Assembly: GCA_002083655.1 (NCBI GenBank)
Contig: MSXR01000026.1
Coordinates: 1-49,745 of the forward strand
Length of the DNA: 49,745 bases
DNA from: Proteobacteria bacterium ST_bin14
Lineage (GTDB): Bacteria > Pseudomonadota > Alphaproteobacteria > Sphingomonadales > Sphingomonadaceae
Reading direction: 5' to 3'
Below, in pieces: positions 1 to 8,059 of the stretch. The notes beneath the pieces are model-generated. The model was not told the origin of the DNA, ran no database searches, and saw only the letters and a program-made list of their open reading frames with translations. The number at the start of each line of letters is the position of its first letter. The first letter of the stretch is position 1. The position numbers and the translations under genes were made by a program.

Positions 1-891
1 CGCAACGGCCACCCAGGCATAGCCTTGCAACAACGGGATCCCGACCAGCAGTAGCTCGTCATTGCCACCGGGAATGAGCAGGCTCCCCCATCCCATCAGC
101 ACACCGCCGCCAAGGCAGCGGATCACCGTTTCGAGCGTCGGCGCACGCAGCTTTAGTCGCCCCGCGGTCCAGCCGCCAACCAGCGCGCCTGCGAACAGCA
201 TGAACAATAGCACGAGCTTGACGATCACACCTTCAGTCTTGCCCTGCGCAAGCGACAGCAGCGCATAGGTATAGGCCCAGGGCCCGATGGCGATCAGCGA
301 GATCGCAAAGACGATACCGATAACGGCTGTTGCGCGGTGCGGGGTCCAGACATGGGCGGCGAGCAAGCGGGCGCGACCTGCGCGGATTACCTCCACGCTG
401 CGCCAGCCGACGAATAGGGCGAAGGGCACGAGCAGCCAGCTGGCCGCGAACAATGGCGACGCGACGTGCATTTCTGGGAAATTGCCAATCAGCGGCCAGA
501 TCGTCAGGCAGCCGAGGTAAAAGCCGATCGGCGTTAGCACATAAGCCCATTCGCCCGAGCCAAACCGGGCAACGGCACCAAACACGCACGCCCGCGTGAC
601 GAACGCGCCAAGCCCGAGCAACATGCCACCCGCAACGGTGGCGATCGTGGCAGGATAGCCAATGGGCAGCGTTTCATGTCCGCCTAGGGTGCGCCACAGC
701 AGCACGCCGCCTGCTACCCATATCGCCGCTTCGGCCAAACCGGCGAACCGCCACGCGGTGCGCTTCGTCAGCACTTCGTCGACAGCGGCGACCAGGCAAG
801 TCGCTCCGCGTTGAATAGCATAGCCCATGATCGCGGCGCATATCGCCGCAATCAAAAAGGTAATGCTCAGCAGCGCGACCGACATGGGCAT
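1..891 (-). CDS. YeeE/YedE family (thiosulfate/sulfur transport-type) membrane protein, C-terminus beyond window
   Basis: About 297 codons are visible, and the reading frame is open to the window edge, so the C-terminus is missing. The ATG at 891 lies three bases after the stop of the DUF302 gene, implying co-transcription. Several hydrophobic helices are visible. Near the N-terminus is 'IQRGATCLVAAVDE', followed by 'RACVFGAVARFGSG' and later 'GGGVLMGWGSLLIPGGNDELLL', which match the repeated half-motifs of the YeeE/YedE (DUF395, TsuA-like) family. Family members move thiosulfate or related sulfur species across the inner membrane using conserved cysteines. Cysteines are present in the first two motifs and in 'VIRCLGG', but the late motif has Gly-Gly-Asn-Asp where the classical protein has Gly-Cys. 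The substrate may therefore not be thiosulfate. The family call is fairly secure, the substrate is not. Confidence 0.75.
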   Translation of the reverse strand, partial: MPMSVALLSITFLIAAICAAIMGYAIQRGATCLVAAVDEVLTKRTAWRFAGLAEAAIWVAGGVLLWRTLGGHETLPIGYPATIATVAGGMLLGLGAFVTRACVFGAVARFGSGEWAYVLTPIGFYLGCLTIWPLIGNFPEMHVASPLFAASWLLVPFALFVGWRSVEVIRAGRARLLAAHVWTPHRATAVIGIVFAISLIAIGPWAYTYALLSLAQGKTEGVIVKLVLLFMLFAGALVGGWTAGRLKLRAPTLETVIRCLGGGVLMGWGSLLIPGGNDELLLVGIPLLQGYAWVAVA

Positions 892-894
892 CGC

Positions 895-1386
895 TTAATT
901 CGCCGCATCGGCGGCGATAGCGCCGGCAACTTCGGCCGCCATCTTGAATTGCGCGTTCTGGGTGGTGATGCGATAGCGTTTCGCCATGAACTGGAAATCG
1001 GTCCAAGCGAGCCAGACGCTGCCATCGGCCTCCTCGACCACCAGCATCCGCACCGGCCAGTCGAGCCCGGCATAGCGGTTCGCCTGAAGGAATTGCACCC
1101 CAAGCGGCGGATTGCCGAAGCGAACAATCACCGACTTGCCGATCGTCAGATTGGCGTCCTTGCCCAGCGCCTGCTGGTCGAGCGCGTCGAAAAAACGCAC
1201 TCCCTTCGCCGCGATGGCGGCTTTTAGGCGATCGACCGTTTCGTCAAAGCCATGGCTACTGCGGATACGAACGACGCCGTCGGCGTTGGACTGCTTAGCA
1301 CTCGACGTCGGCGCAGTCTGCTTTGCTTCAGCTGGGGTGCCAGTGACCGCCAAAGCGATGGCGAGAAGGATAGGGCGAGCAAACAT
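895..1386 (-). CDS. DUF302 domain protein with signal peptide
   Basis: 163 aa. The first 22 residues form a signal peptide ending in 'AEA', so the protein is probably periplasmic. The body contains the DUF302 pattern: 'SHGFDETVDRLKAAIAAKGVRFFDALDQQ', then 'VIVRFGNPPLGVQFLQANRYAGLDWPVRMLVVEE'-type segments, with 'FGNP' as the family hallmark (quoted in parts 25-107). The biochemical function of DUF302 proteins is not known. They often sit next to YeeE/YedE or redox genes, as here. The ATG at 1386 is preceded by GGAGA about eight bases upstream. It is translationally close to the downstream YeeE gene (3-bp gap), so the two probably act together. Confidence 0.75.
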   Translation of the reverse strand: MFARPILLAIALAVTGTPAEAKQTAPTSSAKQSNADGVVRIRSSHGFDETVDRLKAAIAAKGVRFFDALDQQALGKDANLTIGKSVIVRFGNPPLGVQFLQANRYAGLDWPVRMLVVEEADGSVWLAWTDFQFMAKRYRITTQNAQFKMAAEVAGAIAADAAN

Positions 1387-1633
1387 GGGTCAATCTCCAT
1401 TGAGGCGGGGGAGTCGCCGGGATGCCCGCCTTGTCGACGATTGCGCGCGCAAACGGGAATAGGAATGTCGCATCGAGTTGATGCCCGAATGCTATCGCTC
1501 AAAGACGAACAGCAGCGGCGCAAGGTCGCCTGGGATGGCCGGTTCCGGCAAAAACTGCCGGTTGCGCAATGATTGGGGAACGGCCTGAAACGGGTCGACA
1601 GCGGTTGGCACCGCGCATTGCAATGAAACGGCT

Positions 1634-2109
1634 AACTTATAATCGCGGACAATCTGGGGAGCAGGTCATTTCGGGAAACGACGGCCACGGATGGCAAGGC
1701 GCGCATTGTTGGCCTGATTCCCGGCAGCCGCGTTGATATGGAAGTCCAGCTCGCATCGCTGCCCGACCTGCGCCTGAGACCGGTCGATCCTGGCGTCAGC
1801 GCCGTGGTGCGCCCCGGCCAGGTTCTCGACGTGCCAGTGCCGCTGCGCCAGGCCGGCGAGATCGAGGCGCTCGTCGAAACGATTAATGGCGATTTACGCA
1901 GGCCTTTGCCCGGGATTGAGGTTTCACTGGTCGATACCAGCAGCAAACGTGTTGCCGTTACGCGCAGCGATGTTGAGGAACTCGCCTATTTCGATGGCGT
2001 GCCGCAAGGCAATTGGCGGCTCGAGGCCGCGCATGCAGCGCCCGTGACGGCAACGCTGCGCCAACACGCCCTGCTGGTCACGGGTCTTCGGCTGCTGATC
2101 GGGCAATGA
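1634..2109 (+). pseudogene. C-terminal remnant of a fimbrial-usher-like (TcfC/CS1-type) protein
   Basis: The frame is open from just after a stop at 1633 to a stop at 2107-2109. The translated piece, 'TDGKARIVGLIP', 'SLPDLRLRPVDPGVSAVVRPGQ', 'LPGIEVSLVDTSSKRVAVTRSD' and 'FDGVPQGNWRLE', resembles the last 120-150 residues of outer-membrane usher-like proteins of alternative (CS1-like) pili, where a carboxypeptidase-regulatory-like fold ends the chain. An intact usher is about 750-850 aa. Nothing upstream encodes the barrel, and the first in-frame ATG (1738) lies inside the conserved region. I infer a deletion remnant. A short independent protein starting at 1738 (123 aa) cannot be excluded. 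The family link rests on remembered motif style only. Confidence 0.45.
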
Positions 2110-2165
2110 TGGCGCTGGCACCAATGCCGTCAGAATTGGCGGTGGAACATTGCCAACTGGCCGCC

Positions 2166-3254
2166 TCATTCCTCACCGGGTTTGCGACGCGAATCTTCTG
2201 AATGGATAATCGCAAGCAATTCCGGGAGCCGTGATGCGAGATCCCGAAATTCGACGACATCGAGGCGCAAGAGCCGAGCGCGACCGGCGGCGACGACGGT
2301 CGCATTACGCGGTGCGCTGGCGATGAGCGCGGCTTCGCCAAAAAATTGTCCTGCCTTCAGGATGATTCGCTGGCCACCGACCAGCACGGCGACTTCTCCC
2401 TCGGCGATGAAGTACATGCTGTCGCCCGGCTGGCCGGCCCTGACAATTGGTGCTTCAGCTGCAAAATTCTCGACCTTTAACAGCCGTGCAATCTCGGCGA
2501 GAGCCGCTGATCCAAGCCCTCGAAACAGCGGCAACCGAACGACAACATCCCAGCTTTCAAGGAAATCACGGCGCTTCAATTCCTCCGAAAAGCTGCTTGC
2601 CAATATGCCTGCCCACAACGCGAACAAGCCGATACCGGCAATCATGACCGATCCGCCGACCACGCGACCAAAGAAGGAGATCGGGGTCTTGTCGCCATAG
2701 CCCGTTGTGGTGATCGTCGTCACCGTCCACCACAGCGCGGCAGGAATGCTGTTAAACGCTTCGGGTTGAGCCTGGCGTTCGGCGAGATAGGCAAGCGTCG
2801 ATGCAAACAGGGTAATCACCAGAAAGGCAGTCGCGACACTCAGCAGCGGCTGACGTTCGCTGCGCAACACCCGCAAAACAAGGGCGAAGGCGGGATTTTG
2901 GCGGATCAACTTTAGCGCCCAGAGAATCGCAAGCAGCCGGGCATCAGCGGCGGATACACCCACCGCCAACGCCAATGGGATGGGCGCGGCGGCAAGCAGA
3001 TCAACGATCGCGGCTGGCGAGCGGGCGGCCGTTCCACGGTGTTCCGCGCTCCAGATGCGGGCGGCGTAGAGGAGGGCGAAAGCGACGGAAATGGTGATGC
3101 AAATGCCTGTCAAAATCAGGGCATAGGGACCGGACACTTCAGGCAATGTCCCGATAACCATGATGGCGATACCCAGCATCACCAAAGGACGCTCAAGGTG
3201 TGGATGAGCGGCAAGCGCGGCAAGGCGCTCCTTAAATGTCGATCCTGTTGCCAT
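2166..3254 (-). CDS. Cyclic-nucleotide-gated potassium channel (MlotiK1-like)
   Basis: About 362 aa from the ATG at 3254; a TTG at 3260 is an alternative start. Six membrane segments fit residues 25-220. The S4-like stretch near 105-135 carries spaced Arg/Lys residues. The pore has the K+ selectivity filter 'TTTGYGD' at about 184-190 (counted from the TTG). A C-terminal cyclic-nucleotide-binding domain spans about 245-350, with 'FFGEAALIASAPRNATV': the Phe-Gly-Glu and the Arg that contact the cyclic phosphate are both kept. The architecture (6TM, pore, C-linker, cNBD) and length match bacterial MlotiK1-type channels opened by cAMP. It conducts K+ across the inner membrane. It is divergent from the CorA-like gene, with 181 bp between their start codons. 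The leader contains an unusual hairpin around the Shine-Dalgarno sequence (separate entry). Confidence 0.88.
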   Translation of the reverse strand: MATGSTFKERLAALAAHPHLERPLVMLGIAIMVIGTLPEVSGPYALILTGICITISVAFALLYAARIWSAEHRGTAARSPAAIVDLLAAAPIPLALAVGVSAADARLLAILWALKLIRQNPAFALVLRVLRSERQPLLSVATAFLVITLFASTLAYLAERQAQPEAFNSIPAALWWTVTTITTTGYGDKTPISFFGRVVGGSVMIAGIGLFALWAGILASSFSEELKRRDFLESWDVVVRLPLFRGLGSAALAEIARLLKVENFAAEAPIVRAGQPGDSMYFIAEGEVAVLVGGQRIILKAGQFFGEAALIASAPRNATVVAAGRARLLRLDVVEFRDLASRLPELLAIIHSEDSRRKPGEE

Positions 3255-3258
3255 ATCC

Positions 3259-3277
3259 AACGAAGCCCCCCTTCGTT
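3259..3277 (-). promoter_or_regulatory. Hairpin presenting the Shine-Dalgarno G-run in its loop, upstream of the K+ channel
   Basis: Read on the minus strand, a perfect 7-bp stem (AACGAAG / CTTCGTT) encloses a five-G loop. The G-run is the only plausible ribosome-binding site. It lies about 11 nt from the ATG at 3254 and about 5 nt from an alternative TTG at 3258-3260, which overlaps the stem edge. The structure is directly visible. That it controls translation is inference; it could also shorten the effective SD-to-ATG distance. Confidence 0.45.
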
Positions 3278-3435
3278 CCTATCTGCATCAACATGGATTC
3301 GCCCGCACAGTGCAAGCAAATAAAGTCCCGCACGGGGTGACCGGTCAATTGCCGATCAAAGCGGGCATATGCCCGGTGTTGCGCTATCAAAAGGGCCGTG
3401 TGATTGTGACGTGATCTGACCTGGGGGGGTAAGAG

Positions 3436-5112
3436 ATGAACGTTCAGGAGGGGCAGGGGCAGGGGCAGGGGCAGGGCGACTGCGCTTCAGAGATTCTCGT
3501 AAAACAGTTTCGGCAAATCCTTGTCTGGCCATTGCAACTGACGCCGCAGGAAGGAAAAATCACCGCCACCGCTTATTGGGAGCGCCTGTTGTCGCTGGAT
3601 TCGGCATGGCAGGAGGTAGTTCACGATGATGCCCAGAGCGCTGTCGACCTCCGGGAACGGCGGTATGCCGAGTTCGTCGCCTTCACCCCTGACGTCCAGC
3701 ACTTCCTTTATGGCGAAGGCCAATCGGGGCATCGCGCAAAGGCGCAGTCAGCACGTCCCATCCGCACCTTTCGGCGTCGCGATGTCGCGACGGTCGATCT
3801 GGTTCTTCGCAGGGGTGAGCCAACACTGACGCTGAATGTCGAGCGGATTGAACTTTATTTCTTTTATGATGTCGACTTGGCGGTGCTGGCGGTCGAGATC
3901 GATGGCAGCGACATGTCACTTGAGCAAGCCCAGGAGATCATGTTCCGCTTTGGACGCGCCTATCCAAACGCATGGGATGCCGATGGCAATGGATCATGTT
4001 GCTGCGCCAGTGTCCAGCTCCGGTCGCATGAAGGCGCCGTCCTTGCGGCATCGGACTATCACCAAAAGGAGCGTTATCTCGATTTCGCCAGCAATCATTT
4101 GTCGCCTCGCTTGGCAGACCATTGGTCGTTCCTGCTTCAGCCACTGATGCCGCACCATGGCAGCGACAATGGACCAATACTGTATCGGCAGCTGGAGCAC
4201 CATCGTATCCCAATGCTGGCTTATCTCGCCGTCGATGATCCTTATCGCATCGGCCGCGATGACTGGATGCGGCTCGGGCTGGCGGCACGACCGGGGCCAA
4301 AGGGGCTCGCCCCCTTTGCGGCGGGGTTTCTTGAAGGGTTCGAAGCGCGATATTGCTATGATCGGTTCTGGGATGGGCGACGCGGGCATGATCAGACGGC
4401 GACGCGCATGATTTGCTCGGGGCGGGCCTTCATCATGGTCGGCGAGGCCAATAATCCGCACTTTATCAACGCAGAAACGGGCATTCTTGCGCAGTTCCGC
4501 CACCAATATTTTCTGCTTGGGCTGATTGCTCATTTTCACAAGGCCGCCCTGCTGATCGTGAGGGATCGGCTCGCATCGGCCATGAGCCAATTGCAAAATT
4601 ATTCCGCCACAACGGTAAAGCGCTTCAAGCGGGAAAGCCGGTTGTGCCATGTAAATTTCTTACGATTTACGCACCGATATTGGTTTCAAGAGGTTTCCAA
4701 TCAGCGCCCGGCGCAAGACCTGTTTCGGTTATGGACAAAACATCTCGGCACAGAACGGCTGTTTGTCGATGTGCGCGAGGAAGTCCTCGATATGATCAGC
4801 TATCTCGACAGCGACGGGTTGCGAAAGCAGGCGAACACGGTCGTTCGGCTGACGGTCGTTACCTTTTTTGGGTTGATTGGCACCTTGGCGACCGGTTTTC
4901 TCGGCATGAACCTGATCGATTTGACTCAGGTGTCGCTCGTTCAAAAATCGCTCTATTTTGTTGCCGCACTCGTGCCGATGACTTTCTTCACCTTCTATAT
5001 TGCCGCTAAATCGCAACGCCTCGCCGAGTTTGTCGATACCATGTCCGATGAACGCCAGTCGCTGCGCGTCAAATGGCGTGCCTTTGTGCATGTCTGGGAA
5101 CGAGGCCGGTAG
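3436..5112 (+). CDS. CorA-like divalent-cation transporter family protein
   Basis: 558 aa. The C-terminus has the CorA signature: a first membrane helix ending in 'GFLGMNLI' (Gly-Met-Asn at 490-492) and a second helix, 'SLYFVAALVPMTFFTFYIAAKS'-like, in the next 30 residues, followed by a basic tail. The long N-terminal domain (about 460 residues) is larger than in classical CorA (about 316 aa total) and is only distantly similar, so it is probably a CorA-related protein of a longer subfamily. CorA proteins are pentameric Mg2+ (or Co2+/Ni2+/Zn2+) channels of the inner membrane, and the GMN motif is essential for them. The loop after GMN ('LIDLTQ') lacks the usual 'MPE' pattern, so the ion is uncertain. 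Codons 6-13 are four Gly-Gln repeats. No partner gene follows. Confidence 0.75.
   Translation: MNVQEGQGQGQGQGDCASEILVKQFRQILVWPLQLTPQEGKITATAYWERLLSLDSAWQEVVHDDAQSAVDLRERRYAEFVAFTPDVQHFLYGEGQSGHRAKAQSARPIRTFRRRDVATVDLVLRRGEPTLTLNVERIELYFFYDVDLAVLAVEIDGSDMSLEQAQEIMFRFGRAYPNAWDADGNGSCCCASVQLRSHEGAVLAASDYHQKERYLDFASNHLSPRLADHWSFLLQPLMPHHGSDNGPILYRQLEHHRIPMLAYLAVDDPYRIGRDDWMRLGLAARPGPKGLAPFAAGFLEGFEARYCYDRFWDGRRGHDQTATRMICSGRAFIMVGEANNPHFINAETGILAQFRHQYFLLGLIAHFHKAALLIVRDRLASAMSQLQNYSATTVKRFKRESRLCHVNFLRFTHRYWFQEVSNQRPAQDLFRLWTKHLGTERLFVDVREEVLDMISYLDSDGLRKQANTVVRLTVVTFFGLIGTLATGFLGMNLIDLTQVSLVQKSLYFVAALVPMTFFTFYIAAKSQRLAEFVDTMSDERQSLRVKWRAFVHVWERGR
3451..3474 (+). repeat. Four-copy GGGCAG hexamer repeat at the start of the CorA-like gene
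   Basis: Four perfect in-frame copies encode Gly-Gln x4. With the flanking bases it reads as five G-runs, mostly of four Gs, separated by CA, a pattern able to form a G-quadruplex on the coding strand 15 nt after the start codon. Slippage would change length by two residues without shifting frame. Confidence 0.85.
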
Positions 5113-5686
5113 GAAAGTTTATACCGGTTGCCGTTTTGAATGGGTGCTGGTCAGGTCTCGTGGAACTGGGTGGGACCATGGAACGACAATAGCTGGGTCG
5201 CCAACCGCCGGCACCGCGCAGTGCAATTTAACGGCAGCTACGCCGCGCTTGCCGACCAAAAGCGGTCGATTGGCGCCGGGAGCACAGGCTTGATCGCAAA
5301 GCAACATGCAGTGGCTTGCGCCATACCGCCATATTTGCGCGCGACGCTGCCCTTCTGGTGGCCCAGAATGAGCGGACCAGATTGATTGCGATCCGGGGCA
5401 GTCCCATGGGTAATGGCCGATTGCTGGTTTTAGGGTTTTCAAATCCGGCGGTGCACCATAACGCGGCGAAATATATATAGAAATATGCAGGTGTTAATCG
5501 ATCTACCCTTAGAAATCAGCGACTCGCAGGAATGGCTTGCAAGTTTGCAGGGCTCGTTCGAATCCCTCTTCCCGACCAAATTGGAACACCGTCTGGCATG
5601 GCGGTACGTGACAATCCGGTCATGATGCGCGCATGGGCGGGCGCGCGCAGGATTATTTTCAGGCGACGACAAGGAATGAAGCTGTA
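5113..5686. other. Non-coding stretch with no recognised gene
   Basis: About 570 bp between the CorA-like gene and the phosphoesterase. An imperfect inverted repeat (GGCCGGTA ... TACCGGTT, 5104-5129), overlapping the CorA-like stop codon and followed by CCGTTTT, could be a weak terminator. At about 5208-5233 is a segment nearly identical to one at about 1605-1630 (GGCACCGCGCA, TGCAAT, AACGGC with few differences). Base composition becomes A+T-richer at about 5455-5530, which may hold a promoter, but no convincing -35/-10 pair was fixed. No open frame here resembles a protein. Confidence 0.5.
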
Positions 5687-6448
5687 GTGCTAGAACGACT
5701 ATTCGGCCGGTGGTTTGCGACAAAAGTGCCAGAGCAGCCCATGGTTGCGCCTGGCCAGCGCATTTATGCGATTGGCGATATCCATGGCCGTGCCGATCTG
5801 CTCGAACAGCTCATCGCGATGATCGAGGCGGATGATGCCGCGCGCGGCGATGCAGAGATTTTGCTGATTTTTCTGGGCGACCTGATTGATCGCGGCCCGG
5901 ATTCGGCCGGCGTTGTCGAACGTGTGGGTCAATTATTGGCGGCGGGCGACCAGGTGCGGTTGATCAAGGGCAATCATGAGGAAGTCTTTGCCGCTGCCGC
6001 CACGGGCTGTTCGAAATCGACTCGGCTACTGATGAAAATCGGTGGGTACGAAACTCTTGAAAGCTATGGCATTTCTCGCGCCGAGGCTGACGAAGGCACG
6101 ATGCAGGATCTGGCGGATTTGCTGAAGCACCGCATCCCCCAAGCGCATCTCGCCATCCTCAATCGCGGTGAGGACATGGTGCGGTCGGGTGATTATGTGT
6201 TCGTCCATGCCGGCATTCGCCCCGGCGTGATACTTGATCAGCAAAAGCCGAGCGACTTGCGCTGGATACGCGGCCCGTTTCTTGATACGCGCCGCCGCGA
6301 TCCCTTTGTGGTGGTGCATGGCCATACCCCCACCGAAGCCGTTGAATTTCTGCCCGATCGGATCGGCATTGATACCGGGGCCTGTTATAGTGGTAAGCTG
6401 ACGGCGTTGGGGCTCGAAGGCGCTGAACGCTGGGTATTGCAGACCTGA
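5687..6448 (+). CDS. Metallophosphoesterase, serine/threonine protein phosphatase type
   Basis: 253 aa from the GTG at 5687, chosen because AAGGAA lies ten bases upstream and the protein then begins 'VLERLFGRWF', typical of the family; an ATG at 5633 would add 18 unlikely residues. All phosphoesterase blocks are present: 'GDIHGR' (about 30), 'GDLIDRGPDS' (about 66), 'GNHEE' (about 97), a His in 'FVHAG' and 'VHGHTP' (about 210). These residues hold two metal ions and attack phosphomonoesters. Bacterial members act on phosphoproteins or on diadenosine polyphosphates, and sequence alone does not decide between these. It is cytoplasmic (no signal peptide) and convergent with the M48 protease gene, with 26 bp between their stops. 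Confidence 0.85.
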   Translation: MLERLFGRWFATKVPEQPMVAPGQRIYAIGDIHGRADLLEQLIAMIEADDAARGDAEILLIFLGDLIDRGPDSAGVVERVGQLLAAGDQVRLIKGNHEEVFAAAATGCSKSTRLLMKIGGYETLESYGISRAEADEGTMQDLADLLKHRIPQAHLAILNRGEDMVRSGDYVFVHAGIRPGVILDQQKPSDLRWIRGPFLDTRRRDPFVVVHGHTPTEAVEFLPDRIGIDTGACYSGKLTALGLEGAERWVLQT

Positions 6449-6474
6449 TTGGCTTGGGGCCAGGAGGCGCTGGA

Positions 6475-7521
6475 TTATTGCAGCGGCATCGCGCGCGTGT
6501 TCAGCCAGGGTGGCATGATGGGGCGTTCTGGTAATGGGGCAATTATTGCGGCCTCTGCATCAATTAGCTTGATACGCTCCTTGCCGCGCAGATGGGTTTT
6601 GCCCGCCAAAATGCTGTTGAGGTGCAGCGGGCCACTATAGCGTTTCAGATACTGCGATGTCCGGGCCGGATCATAGCCGGCATTGGTGAGCAGATAGACG
6701 CTCAGCCGGTCAGCCTCGATTTCGGTTTGGCGGATCAGCCTGGCATTGCGCCCAAAATCGCGCAACAGCCCGCGGCTGACTTTTGCCGCCGTCAATCGTT
6801 CTTGATGGTGGAGCACCACATGCGCCAGTTCGTGCGCGACCACCGCGGCCAGGTCATCATCGCTGGGCAGCAGGTTCATCAGGGCTGAGTTGATTTGGAT
6901 CGTGGTGCCGTCGGTGGCGGCGTTCAGCACGCGCGACACGCCCACCTCTATATGGCCCGCGCAGCCAGCTTCCGTACCGAGTAAAATCGAGGCATTTGCG
7001 CCGTTTCGAACGATGCCAATGGCAATCGTCGCGTCCGCTGGCTTGGCGGCGGCCAGCGCGGCGATACGGTCTTCCACCGCGGCGATGATGGCAGTGGCTG
7101 AGCCTGCGGGAATATCGACCGGCAGGCCGGCGATGAGGGCGATGGAATCATTGGCCATAAACCCCGCCCGTGCCGCAGGGCTGTCGGCGATCACGCCTTC
7201 CACCGCCACCGGGGTTGCAAAGCCGAAATAGGCCTTTGCTGCTGCGCGATAGGGCGGCTGGTAAGTGGCCAGAGCGTGGAGGACCAGGCCGGTGCGCGCG
7301 ACGGTGCGGTCGCACAGTGCCCGGTTGGCACGCGCCAGGCGATCATGAATGATGGCCAGCCGCATGTCCGCTGCCCGTAAAGCGGCGAGCGATTCGGTTA
7401 ACATGGAATCCGGATTTTCAGCCAGGGTTGCGGTTGCCGCGCCGGGCAAAATGGCCAAAAACGGCATGAACAACGCCGTAAAAAGCGCAAAAATAACCGT
7501 TTTTGTTCGAAACTGGGGCAT
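6475..7521 (-). CDS. M48-family metalloprotease with PDZ-like domain, exported
   Basis: 348 aa from the ATG at 7521, chosen because the protein then opens with a basic stretch and a hydrophobic signal segment ('VIFALFTALFMPFLAILPG'). A PDZ-like region around 100-185 contains 'VIADSPAARAGF' and 'DSIALIAG'. The zinc site 'HELAHVVLHH' follows at about 230-239, and the third ligand probably lies in 'TEIEADRLSV'. M48 enzymes with such a layout are periplasmic or membrane-tethered peptidases linked to envelope quality control (BepA/LoiP-like). A PDZ domain placed before the catalytic site suggests substrate recognition by C-termini. An ATG at 7584 would add 21 residues. It is divergent from the small exported protein gene. 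Confidence 0.82.
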   Translation of the reverse strand: MPQFRTKTVIFALFTALFMPFLAILPGAATATLAENPDSMLTESLAALRAADMRLAIIHDRLARANRALCDRTVARTGLVLHALATYQPPYRAAAKAYFGFATPVAVEGVIADSPAARAGFMANDSIALIAGLPVDIPAGSATAIIAAVEDRIAALAAAKPADATIAIGIVRNGANASILLGTEAGCAGHIEVGVSRVLNAATDGTTIQINSALMNLLPSDDDLAAVVAHELAHVVLHHQERLTAAKVSRGLLRDFGRNARLIRQTEIEADRLSVYLLTNAGYDPARTSQYLKRYSGPLHLNSILAGKTHLRGKERIKLIDAEAAIIAPLPERPIMPPWLNTRAMPLQ

Positions 7522-7676
7522 TTCGACCGGATAATGCGGCAAATGTGTGCGATTGACCAGACGGCGCGCGATTGCGTCGAACATTCAAAAAATGGTGCGA
7601 ATGTTCAATCGTGGTTGCTTTTTTTGTCGGATGCGCTAGATCAACTGCAGTTTCGAATCTCGAAAAGGGCGTTTGC

Positions 7677-7946
7677 ATGACCACCAAGGTAATCACTGCC
7701 GCTGTAGCAGGCGCTGCGTTGCTGTTTTCAACGGGTGTTGCCTCCGCTGCGGCGTCAAGCCCACGGACTGGTTCGACTTCGGTCGCGACGGTGAAGGCAC
7801 CGGTATCCGGCGTCCGCGCCAAGCGCGCGCTGAAGAAGAAGAGCAATGTCGCACCCTTGGTGATTGCCGCCATCGTCGTGGCCGGTGCCGGTGCCGTTGC
7901 CGGTACGGTCGTGGCAGTAACGAACGACACCCCTGCCAGCCCGTAA
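7677..7946 (+). CDS. Small exported/membrane hypothetical protein
   Basis: 89 aa from the ATG at 7677. It has a signal peptide ('VITAAVAGAALLFSTGVASA'), a short linker, a basic patch 'RAKRALKKKS', then a hydrophobic Ala/Gly/Val segment long enough to span a membrane, and 'NDTPASP' at the end. No family is recognised. Basic residues before the last helix favour a cytoplasmic position for that side. The gene stands alone between a divergent protease gene and a strong terminator, so it is a single-gene transcript. A TTGCTT ... TAGATC pair at about 7616-7643 is a weak promoter candidate. Confidence is good that it is expressed, given start, signal and terminator together. Confidence 0.7.
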   Translation: MTTKVITAAVAGAALLFSTGVASAAASSPRTGSTSVATVKAPVSGVRAKRALKKKSNVAPLVIAAIVVAGAGAVAGTVVAVTNDTPASP

Positions 7947-8023
7947 CGGGCGGGCCGAAGCACCTGACGCGGCGAAGTTGCCGTGACGCGTGTTTGTTGC
8001 TCTACGTGAAATTTTAAAAGATT

Positions 8024-8059
8024 AGGCTGGCCAGGGGGACTTGGCCGGCCTTATTTTTT
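8024..8059 (+). terminator. Intrinsic (Rho-independent) terminator
   Basis: A GC-rich stem (AGGCTGGCCA / TTGGCCGGCCT, one G-T wobble) with a short G-rich loop is followed directly by TTATTTTTT. It closes the single-gene transcript of the small exported protein and insulates the polysaccharide locus that follows. Confidence 0.85.

Noticed and set aside
5119..5442. A 107-codon minus-strand frame in the gap after the CorA-like gene.
   Set aside because: Cys/Pro/Trp-rich, no start context, no family, and unlike local codon use.
5550..5577. A tRNA 3'-end-like sequence (TTCGAATCCC ... CCCGACCA) that could have been an attachment-site remnant.
   Set aside because: The T-stem halves do not pair, the CCA falls one base off the expected position, and no tRNA body or integrase is nearby.
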